A stretch of 22,281 nucleotides of DNA. It comes from CANHEE01 sp043777755 (GTDB lineage Bacteria; Bacteroidota; Bacteroidia; Chitinophagales; Saprospiraceae). The notes under the pieces are model-generated. The model did not search any database and was not told the DNA's origin. It saw only the letters and a list, made by a program, of their open reading frames with translations. The DNA is taken from NCBI GenBank assembly GCA_043777755.1, contig JAYWHK010000220.1:1-22281 (forward strand), given 5' to 3'. Made by a program: the position numbers and the translations under genes. Shown here one piece after another: positions 1 through 6,549 of this stretch (the stretch's first letter is position 1; every line of letters starts with the position of its first letter).

Positions 1-52
1 ATAAATAACTTTCTCCGAAGGAGTCCTTTGGACCTTATAGTCAGCTATTTAT
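1..52. repeat. Nested hairpins, possible three-way junction (cut by window edge)
   Basis: Two small hairpins sit next to each other: CTCC-GAA-GGAG (13-23) and GTCC-TTT-GGAC (23-33). They are enclosed by an outer helix, ATAAATA (1-7) with TATTTAT (46-52), which extends to about 10 bp with one mismatch (CT 9-10 with AG 43-44). It lies just downstream of the minus-strand TPR gene, so it may form its 3' RNA structure or terminator, or be part of an intergenic repeat continuing outside the window. The pairing is read directly; the role is inferred. Confidence 0.35.
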
Positions 53-101
53 CACTTTTTTCTCAACGACAAAATAACAACGTTTATTTCTATACGCCTA
101 C

Positions 102-1508
102 TTAGCGATAAACACGTATCAAATCCAATACGTCTTTGTCTTTTTCCAAATGCGGAAGTTCTTGAAAAATAACCCCATGCAAAGCAAAATCTTGTGCCAA
201 TGCTTCTTGCAAAAAATTAAGTGCTTCGTTGCGGTTGCCCATTTGAAAAAGGCAAATCACACGAGAATACAACAAATCTGCATTGCGAGAAATATTCATT
301 TCTGCTTCGTCTAATACCTCTAATGCCGCTTCAAAACCTTGGTTGTTGCGCAAAAAATTCACATGATACAACCAATGTTCAGTACGCTCAGGCGCAACTT
401 CAATCAACTTATAGTAAGCTGCTTCTGCATTTTCCAATTGACCATCTTTTTCATACGTTCTTGCCAAAGCCAAATGGTATTCTTCAAATTGACCAGCAAT
501 GGAGATGGCACGATTAAATGCCTTGATAGCATTGGAATAATCACCCTGCACCATCAAACATTCACCAATGTGAAAGTGAGCTTCTGGATTATTTTTATCT
601 TGAATCAAAGCACGATGGTACCATGTCAAAGCTGCCAAGTAATTTTCAGTTTGTTGGTGACAAAGACCGATTTTAGTTGCACTCTCGGCATTGCTGCCAA
701 AACGCTGCTCAATGTCTTGATAAAGCTCTAATGCTTTTTCAAAACGACCAGCTTGAAGACAAGCCATTGCACAATCTTCATACGAAAACGAATAATCCTC
801 ATTTGCTACAATCGCATACTCAAATGCTTCGATGGCTTCATCGAAACGCTGCATTTCGCAGTAAGTATGCGCAAGATTCAGCCAAGCCTGATACGAATAC
901 GGATCTTCATCAATAATCGCTTCATGCAAAGCAATGCTCTCCTCATGTCTTTCAGTGAGCGAGATAGCCAACCACATCTGTAGTAAGGCTTCTTGATTTC
1001 GAGGATTAATCCGTAGTGTTCTGCTTAGTGCGTCAAACATAGGTTCGTATTCTTCGTTTTTATCATAAATGTAAGATTCTAATAAAAATGCTTTTTCCAA
1101 CTCATTACTGCTGGCAAAAGTCTTGAGTAGACTCAAAGTACTGAGTGCTTCTTCAAAATGTTCGGCATTGTGCAGCACCTCGGCTTTTACCAAAAGAATA
1201 CGAGAATCCAATGGCGCAATAAGTAAGGCTTGGTCAAGATAACGCAGAATTACTTCTGTATCTTGCCCTTGTTCCATCAATAAAGTTGCCTTGTAAGCAA
1301 TCAATCTTGCAGAATTAGGAAATTGTTCGATACCTTGGCTTATTACGAGCAACGCATCTTCTAAATTATCCTCTTCGTGAAAAAATTTGGTAATGGCGAA
1401 TACTACCGCTTCCTCAGTAAATACCACCGTTCCTTTTTGTGACATACACAAATAATCATTTATGAGTGTCTCTAACTGATCTCGACTGTTATAATTTGAT
1501 CCTAACAT
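102..1508 (-). CDS. Tetratricopeptide repeat (TPR) protein
   Basis: A 468-residue protein made almost entirely of helical TPR units. Clear repeats are AWLNLAHTYCEMQRFDEAIE (about 208-227), AHFHIGECLMVQGDYSNAIK (310-329) and YHLALARTYEKDGQLENAEA (344-363), each with the alternating small and large residues of the family. There is no signal peptide, membrane segment or added enzymatic domain, so it is probably a cytoplasmic protein-protein interaction scaffold. A similar uncharacterised TPR protein of about 465 aa is widespread in Bacteroidota. It starts at ATG (complement of 1506-1508); the next gene, mqnC, is divergent and 428 bp away. The partner and process are unknown. The family is secure, the function is not. 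Confidence 0.85.
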   Translation of the reverse strand: MLGSNYNSRDQLETLINDYLCMSQKGTVVFTEEAVVFAITKFFHEEDNLEDALLVISQGIEQFPNSARLIAYKATLLMEQGQDTEVILRYLDQALLIAPLDSRILLVKAEVLHNAEHFEEALSTLSLLKTFASSNELEKAFLLESYIYDKNEEYEPMFDALSRTLRINPRNQEALLQMWLAISLTERHEESIALHEAIIDEDPYSYQAWLNLAHTYCEMQRFDEAIEAFEYAIVANEDYSFSYEDCAMACLQAGRFEKALELYQDIEQRFGSNAESATKIGLCHQQTENYLAALTWYHRALIQDKNNPEAHFHIGECLMVQGDYSNAIKAFNRAISIAGQFEEYHLALARTYEKDGQLENAEAAYYKLIEVAPERTEHWLYHVNFLRNNQGFEAALEVLDEAEMNISRNADLLYSRVICLFQMGNRNEALNFLQEALAQDFALHGVIFQELPHLEKDKDVLDLIRVYR

Positions 1509-1684
1509 GAGTATAGCTTGTTTGAATTTTCTGTAAATATATAGGAATTATGGTGAAAATAGTACTATTGTGGATAAGTTTTTTTTTCATAAATTTTTGT
1601 TAAATTTCATTAAAAAATCATAAATAACTCTTTATTAAGATTTTATTAATTAAAATTTTAATAATATGTTAAAATATTTAACAC

Positions 1685-1719
1685 ATTTATTTTTTTATAA
1701 TATTTATAAAAAAATAAAT
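1685..1719. repeat. Perfect AT palindrome, 16-bp arms, 3-nt spacer
   Basis: The left arm ATTTATTTTTTTATAA (1685-1700) is the exact reverse complement of the right arm TTATAAAAAAATAAAT (1704-1719), separated by TAT. It contains no G or C, so an RNA hairpin would be weak, but in supercoiled DNA it could extrude as a cruciform or serve as a symmetric protein-binding site. It lies in the middle of the gap between two divergent genes. Confidence 0.6.
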
Positions 1720-1868
1720 TTTTCTACTTACTTTTAAACATATTATAAATAAAAATAAATTGTAATATCTTATAATTTGTGACATCGTTTTTAATAAAAA
1801 TAATATATAATTTTGTAGTTATACAGGATTAAATTATTTTTTCACTCCTTTTAAAATCCTTTTTGTCG

Positions 1869-1876
1869 TATCTTTG
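1869..1876 (+). promoter_or_regulatory. Probable -7 promoter element for mqnC-hutU
   Basis: TATCTTTG matches the Bacteroidota -7 consensus TAnnTTTG and ends 60 nt before the mqnC ATG. I see no TTG at the right distance for a -33 element, so the match rests on the -7 box and position alone. Confidence 0.5.
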
Positions 1877-1936
1877 TTTTACTTTTTTAAAAAAGACTTT
1901 TATCAACATAAATTTTACCATTCACCATCAAGAATT

Positions 1937-3082
1937 ATGTTTCAAATCGACGAACTTTTACACCGTGCCTTACAGTACGAATGGCTCACACCAGAAGAAG
2001 GTGTTTTCCTTTTTGAAAATGCCAATACTGCCGAACTGATGTATGTTGGCAATAAAATGCGCCAATATCATGTTCCTAACAATACCGTTACTTGGATTAT
2101 TGACCGTAATTCCAATACGACCAATGTGTGCATTGCCAATTGTAAGTTTTGTAATTTTTACCGTCGTCCTGGACATGGAGAAGCCTACATTACCACTTTA
2201 GATGAATACAAAGTCAAAATCGAAGAAACTTTTGAGTTTGGAGGAGAGCAGCTTTTGCTTCAAGGCGGACATCATCCAGACTTAGGATTGGAGTATTACG
2301 TCACTCTTTTTCAAGATTTGAAACGAATGTATCCCAATCTAAAATTGCACGCACTCGGTCCGCCTGAAATTGCTCACATCGCAAAACTCGAAAAATCGAC
2401 CCATACAGAAGTTTTACAAGCCTTAAAAAATGCTGGTTTGGATTCTTTGCCAGGCGCAGGTGCTGAAATTTTGGACGATAGGGTTCGTCGTTTGATTTCA
2501 AAAGGAAAATGTGGTGGTCAAGAATGGCTTGATGTTATGCGTGCAGCGCATCAACTGGACATTACGACTTCGGCTACAATGATGTTTGGACACATTGAAA
2601 CAAACCTCGAAAGAATGCAACATTATGCTGATTTGCGCCAAGTTCAGTCTGAAAAACCAGCGCACACCAAAGGCTTTTTAGCATTTATTCCTTGGCCTTT
2701 TCAAGATGAAGATACGATTTTGAAAAAAATAAAACGGGCAAGAAATACCGTTACTGGCGATGAATATGTGCGTATGATTGCCATGAGTCGCATTATGCTA
2801 CCGAATGTTGTAAATATTCAAGCATCTTGGCTTACGGTAGGCAAACAGGTTGCTCAGGTTTGCTTGCACTCAGGCGCAAATGATTTTGGAAGTATTATGA
2901 TTGAAGAAAATGTTGTTTCCGCAGCTGGTGCAGCTTTCCGTTTTACCGCTGACGGGATTCAAAAAGCCATCAAAGAAGCTGGCTATACACCTCAACTTCG
3001 TACACAACAATACGAATACAGGGAATTGCCTAAAAATATCAAACAACAAGCACTTGATACGGCAACAATGATTGTCGATTAA
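1937..3082 (+). CDS. mqnC: Cyclic dehypoxanthinyl futalosine synthase (radical SAM)
   Basis: A radical SAM enzyme of the futalosine menaquinone pathway: it cyclises dehypoxanthine futalosine to cyclic dehypoxanthinyl futalosine in the cytoplasm. The cluster-binding motif C65-x3-C69-x2-C72 (CIANCKFC) is intact and is followed by the FYRRPGH segment typical of MqnC. Further family hallmarks are LLQGGHHPDLGLEYY, HALGPPEI, GLDSLPGAGAEIL and TTSATMMFGH. The length of 381 aa from ATG 1937 is normal. An upstream in-frame TTG at 1874 would add 21 residues but falls inside the promoter box, so the ATG is preferred. The hutU ATG follows 19 bp after the stop, suggesting co-transcription. The other mqn genes are not in the window. 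Confidence 0.95.
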   Translation: MFQIDELLHRALQYEWLTPEEGVFLFENANTAELMYVGNKMRQYHVPNNTVTWIIDRNSNTTNVCIANCKFCNFYRRPGHGEAYITTLDEYKVKIEETFEFGGEQLLLQGGHHPDLGLEYYVTLFQDLKRMYPNLKLHALGPPEIAHIAKLEKSTHTEVLQALKNAGLDSLPGAGAEILDDRVRRLISKGKCGGQEWLDVMRAAHQLDITTSATMMFGHIETNLERMQHYADLRQVQSEKPAHTKGFLAFIPWPFQDEDTILKKIKRARNTVTGDEYVRMIAMSRIMLPNVVNIQASWLTVGKQVAQVCLHSGANDFGSIMIEENVVSAAGAAFRFTADGIQKAIKEAGYTPQLRTQQYEYRELPKNIKQQALDTATMIVD

Positions 3083-3101
3083 TAACATAAAACAGGATTT
3101 A

Positions 3102-5114
3102 ATGCAAACTTTCAAACAACAAATCTTAGAAGGAATTCCTTCCGAATTACCAGCCGCAAAACCTTATGACCAAACCGTCAGTCATGCGCCACGTCGTGTA
3201 TTGAATTTGACTTTGGCTGAAAAAAAATTAGCTTTGCGAAATGCTTTGCGCTATTTTGAACCAAAGCACCATGCGGAACTTGCTCCTGAGTTTGCTGACG
3301 AATTGGAAAAATACGGGCGTATCTATATGTATCGTTTTCGTCCTGATTACGAGATGAAAGCCAGACCAATTTCGGATTATCCTTACCAAACGCCACAAGC
3401 GGCGGCAATTATGTTGATGGTTCAAAATAATTTGGACTACAAGATTGCGAAACATCCACATGAACTCATCACTTATGGAGGAAATGGTGCTGTTTTTCAA
3501 AATTGGGCGCAATACCGTTTGGTGATGAAATACTTGGCAGAAATGACTGAAAATCAAACACTTGCACTGTATTCTGGACACCCAATGGGACTTTTTCCTT
3601 CTCATAAAGATGCACCAAGAGTGGTGGTTACGAATGGCATGATGATTCCTAATTATTCTAAAAAAGAAGATTGGAATAAGTACAATGCACTCGGCGTTAC
3701 GCAATATGGGCAAATGACCGCTGGTTCTTTTATGTACATTGGGCCACAAGGAATCGTTCATGGAACAACAATTACGTTGCTCAATGCTGGACGTAGAAAA
3801 GGTTTGGGAAATGACAATTTGCGTGGTCGGGTTTATGTTACTTCTGGTCTGGGAGGTATGTCTGGCGCACAGGCAATTGCTGCGTTGGTGACGGGTTGTG
3901 TAGGTGTGATTGCAGAAACTGACGGCGAAGCGGTGCAACAACGTTTGGTGGACGGTTATATTAAAAAAGAAAATGTTTTTACAGATACAGACAAAATCAT
4001 TGCAAAAATAGAAGAATGTCGCTCGAATAAAACAGCAATTGCCCTTGTTTATCATGGAAATATTGTGGATTTATGGGAGGCATTTGTAGCGAACAATACG
4101 GTGATTGAATTGGGGTCTGACCAAACTTCTTTGCATAATATTGACGATTGCGGTTATACGCCACAAGGTTTTACTTTTGACGAAGCAAAGGCTTTATTGA
4201 TAGAAAATAAAGCAAAATTCATGTCAGAAGTACGAAAAACGTTACGAAATCATGTTGTTGCTATCAATGCAATGTGTGAAAAAGGAATGTATTTTTGGGA
4301 TTATGGCAATGCTTTTTTGAAAGAAGCGGGCGATTCTGAAGCAGAAGTTTTTGACAGTAAAGAAGAAGGTACATACCGTTATCCTTCTTATGTACAAGAT
4401 ATTCTGGGACCTTTGTGTTTTGATTATGGTTTTGGTCCATTCCGTTGGGTTTGTACTTCGGGAGATGCAAAAGATTTGGCAGTAACAGACAAAATCGCTG
4501 CCGATGTTATCATTGAAATGTTGAAAGACGCACCTTCTGAGATTCAAGGGCAATTGAAAGACAATTTACTTTGGGTACAAGAAGCGGATAAAAATATTCC
4601 AGTGGTTGGTTCGATGGCACGTATTCTATATGCTGATGCTGAAGGTCGTATAAAAATCGCAAAAGCCTTCAATGATGCTTTGAAAAATGGAGATATTTCA
4701 GCTCCGATTGTTTTGGGTCGTGACCACCACGATGTCAGTGGAACGGATTCTCCTTACAGAGAAACATCAAATATCTACGATGGCTCTCGTTTTACGGCAG
4801 ATATGGCGATTCAAAATGTCATTGGCGATTCGTTTAGAGGTGCAACTTGGGTTTCTATCCACAATGGCGGTGGTGTCGGTTGGGGCGAAGTAATTAACGG
4901 TGGTTTCGGAATGGTTTTAGACGGTTCGGAAGACAGTGAAAGACGCTTGAAATCTATGCTTTTTTGGGATGTGAACAATGGTATTGCTCGTCGTGCCTGG
5001 GCAAGGAATGAAGAAGCTGTTTTTGCTATCAATAGAGCAATGGCAGCTTATCCAGAACTCAAAGTAACTGTACCGAATTTAGCAGATGATGAATTGATTG
5101 ATAAGGCGTTTTGA
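3102..5114 (+). CDS. hutU: Urocanate hydratase
   Basis: Urocanase converts urocanate to 4-imidazolone-5-propionate in histidine degradation, using a tightly bound NAD+. Hallmarks are YGGNGAVFQNWAQYRLVMKY (about 125-144), ALYSGHPMGLFPSHKDAPRV, the NAD-binding glycine-rich SGLGGMSGAQ (248-257), RDHHDVSGTDSPYRET and HNGGGVGWGEVINGGFG. A cysteine in RWVCTSG (C451) is a candidate for the conserved family cysteine. From ATG 3102 the protein is 670 aa, the longer form common in Bacteroidota compared with about 550 aa in Pseudomonas. A TTG at 3072 would add ten residues and overlap the end of mqnC, so the ATG is chosen. No other hut gene is adjacent; pairing with mqnC is unusual and may be simple co-transcription. 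A hairpin terminator follows. Confidence 0.95.
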   Translation: MQTFKQQILEGIPSELPAAKPYDQTVSHAPRRVLNLTLAEKKLALRNALRYFEPKHHAELAPEFADELEKYGRIYMYRFRPDYEMKARPISDYPYQTPQAAAIMLMVQNNLDYKIAKHPHELITYGGNGAVFQNWAQYRLVMKYLAEMTENQTLALYSGHPMGLFPSHKDAPRVVVTNGMMIPNYSKKEDWNKYNALGVTQYGQMTAGSFMYIGPQGIVHGTTITLLNAGRRKGLGNDNLRGRVYVTSGLGGMSGAQAIAALVTGCVGVIAETDGEAVQQRLVDGYIKKENVFTDTDKIIAKIEECRSNKTAIALVYHGNIVDLWEAFVANNTVIELGSDQTSLHNIDDCGYTPQGFTFDEAKALLIENKAKFMSEVRKTLRNHVVAINAMCEKGMYFWDYGNAFLKEAGDSEAEVFDSKEEGTYRYPSYVQDILGPLCFDYGFGPFRWVCTSGDAKDLAVTDKIAADVIIEMLKDAPSEIQGQLKDNLLWVQEADKNIPVVGSMARILYADAEGRIKIAKAFNDALKNGDISAPIVLGRDHHDVSGTDSPYRETSNIYDGSRFTADMAIQNVIGDSFRGATWVSIHNGGGVGWGEVINGGFGMVLDGSEDSERRLKSMLFWDVNNGIARRAWARNEEAVFAINRAMAAYPELKVTVPNLADDELIDKAF

Positions 5115-5119
5115 AAAAG

Positions 5120-5157
5120 AAAAAAGCATTGGAGTTTAAAACTTCAATGCTTTTTTT
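5120..5157 (+). terminator. Rho-independent terminator after hutU
   Basis: The stem GCATTGGAG (5126-5134) pairs with CTTCAATGC (5142-5150), with one G-U pair. The flanking A6 and T7 tracts extend the stem and provide the U-run. It begins six bases after the hutU stop codon. Confidence 0.85.
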
Positions 5158-5181
5158 CATTTTTTGTATTTGTTTAGCGTC

Positions 5182-5201
5182 AAAAAAATCGAAGATTTTT
5201 T
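5182..5201. repeat. Small AT-rich hairpin with GAA loop
   Basis: AAAAAATC-GAA-GATTTTTT is a short inverted repeat lying just before the large CACCACGGAG palindrome. Its triloop design resembles the hairpins at 13-33. It may be a second-stage terminator or part of the same repeat unit. Confidence 0.45.
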
Positions 5202-5202
5202 A

Positions 5203-5304
5203 TTTTTCACCACGGAGAAACAGAGGTCACGGAGGCAAAAAAATTAGCCAAAGGCTAAAATTTTTTGTCAAACTCTGTGTTCTCCGTTTCTCCGTGGTGA
5301 AAAA
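5203..5304. repeat. 102-bp imperfect palindrome of CACCACGGAG type
   Basis: The outer arms TTTTTCACCACGGAGAAAC (5203-5221) and GTTTCTCCGTGGTGAAAAA (5286-5304) are perfect reverse complements. Inside them the arms stay complementary with scattered mismatches (CAGAGGTCACGGAG against CTCTGTGTTCTCCG). The centre is a separate hairpin, TTAGCC-AAA-GGCTAA, flanked by A and T runs. Sequences of the form CACCACGGAGnCACAGAG are, from general knowledge, recurrent intergenic repeats in many bacterial genomes. The small ORF predicted across it (SVVKN-type reading) is an artefact of the repeat. It sits between the convergent hutU and M36 genes. Confidence 0.75.
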
Positions 5305-5334
5305 TTGCAAGAGTGGTAAACAGTTATCATTTTT

Positions 5335-6549
5335 TTAAAAAACAATTAATTTTCTTATAACGTTTTCATTCGCATGATTGACCTTGACGGTATATAATCC
5401 TGCTGGCAATGAACTCGTACCTATAGTAATCAATTGCGCTCCATCTAATTGAACTTTTCTTTGTATCACCTGACGACCGTTAGCATCAACAATAACAACA
5501 TTGGCTACGCCGCTTTTCTCTGCTGACAAACTGATATTCACATATTCATCTGCTGGATTTGGGTACAATTGTACTTTCAAGTCTTTTGTAACATCATTTA
5601 CAGCTACAGTTTGCGTACTTTCGATTTTTGCACCACGAGCTTCGGCACTTGCTTTCACAGATGGTTCATTATCAGCACTCAATGTTGCTTCTGAGTTGTA
5701 GTTCACTAAATCCATGATTTCAAAGTTATCCACAAATGAGCCTCTTTCAAATTTACTTTTTGATTGTGTATTGTTAGAAACAAAACGGAAACGCACTTGA
5801 ATAGAATCACCCAAATATTTGCTTAAATCAATGTAAGTGGGAATAAAGCCTTTGCTATCTCCCCAGAAAGAGTATTGATTAGGAACAGCCAAAGAATTGT
5901 AAGAAAGACGACCATTGTAACCATTTTTAAACATATATGAACCTAAATCTTCCCAAGTAGCACCTTCATTTTTTGTAATATAAACAACCATTCCATCAAA
6001 GCCTTGCTGGATTAAATCATTGCGGTAAAAACGTATAACAGGTTGCTTTCCAGTGATTAAAGTTCTTTTGTCAATGTTCATTTTTACAGCAACGTCAGCA
6101 GTAGATGCGTCTTCCATTGGTACACCCAATGCACTTGCACCTTTATACACATATTCTTTTTGAATACCCCATGCGGTATTGTTCTTAGCATCGTCTAATA
6201 CTTCTGTATCCCAGTTGTCCATACTTTCTTCTTTGTCAAAATTTTCAAATAAAACTGTTTTTGAAACTTGATTCGGATTTGTTCTAAACTTATAAGTCAA
6301 AGTATCTTTTTTGCCTGTCGCATAAGCACCCAAATTGAAAGTAATGATATTGTTTGCTACTGTTCCGCCTTTATTAGCTGAACCAACTACATAAGATGCT
6401 CCTTGTGGAATAAGGTCTGTTACGACAACATTTTGAGAGGTCGTACCTTTGTCATTTCTAATAAATAACTTCACGGTCACATCATCACCAGCCTTTACCA
6501 AATCCGTCATTTCTTTTTCAATTTTCAATGTTTTCAAACATTCTGGCAA
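5335..6549 (-). CDS. C-terminal part of split M36 metallopeptidase, with T9SS sorting domain
   Basis: Continuation of the M36 protease in the -1 frame. The reading frame is open from about 6588; the listed start is a TTG (6549) inside overlapping coding sequence, so independent translation is doubtful. Of 404 residues, about 5-95 form a DUF11-like repeat (GDDVTVKLFIRNDKG, VVTDLIPQGASYV). About 100-285 look like a jelly-roll/MAM-like beta domain (FENFDKEESMDNW, YIDLSKYLGDSIQVRFRF). Residues 326-404 are a type A T9SS sorting domain: VQLYPNPADEYVNISL, then DANGRQVIQRKV, LPAGLYTVKV and a basic end VIRKLIVF. There is no signal peptide. It is a secretion tail without its exported catalytic part, unless a frameshift or sequence error joins them. 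Confidence 0.8.
   Translation of the reverse strand: MPECLKTLKIEKEMTDLVKAGDDVTVKLFIRNDKGTTSQNVVVTDLIPQGASYVVGSANKGGTVANNIITFNLGAYATGKKDTLTYKFRTNPNQVSKTVLFENFDKEESMDNWDTEVLDDAKNNTAWGIQKEYVYKGASALGVPMEDASTADVAVKMNIDKRTLITGKQPVIRFYRNDLIQQGFDGMVVYITKNEGATWEDLGSYMFKNGYNGRLSYNSLAVPNQYSFWGDSKGFIPTYIDLSKYLGDSIQVRFRFVSNNTQSKSKFERGSFVDNFEIMDLVNYNSEATLSADNEPSVKASAEARGAKIESTQTVAVNDVTKDLKVQLYPNPADEYVNISLSAEKSGVANVVIVDANGRQVIQRKVQLDGAQLITIGTSSLPAGLYTVKVNHANENVIRKLIVF

Larger units (their letters stand above)
1509..1936. other. Long, extremely AT-rich intergenic region
   Basis: This is the divergent gap between the TPR gene and mqnC. From about 1550 to 1860 it is almost all A and T, with homopolymer runs and several small palindromes (for example TGTTAAA-ATA-TTTAACA at 1667-1683) besides the large one listed separately. 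The mqnC promoter is at its right end. An in-frame extension of mqnC from a TTG at 1874 overlaps that promoter and reads into low-complexity sequence, so I treat it as noncoding. I see no RNA gene or ORF. Confidence 0.6.

Noticed and set aside
1874..1936. N-terminal extension of mqnC from TTG 1874
   Set aside because: It overlaps the TATCTTTG promoter box and adds low-complexity residues absent from the MqnC family.
3228..4055. 275-aa minus-strand ORF inside hutU
   Set aside because: It is a frame shadow of a strongly conserved urocanase gene, rich in Cys, His, Ile and Asn, and shows no domain.
5111..5338. Small plus-strand ORF of about 75 aa after hutU
   Set aside because: It reads straight through the hutU terminator and the CACCACGGAG palindrome, and its sequence is a known type of false translation of that repeat.
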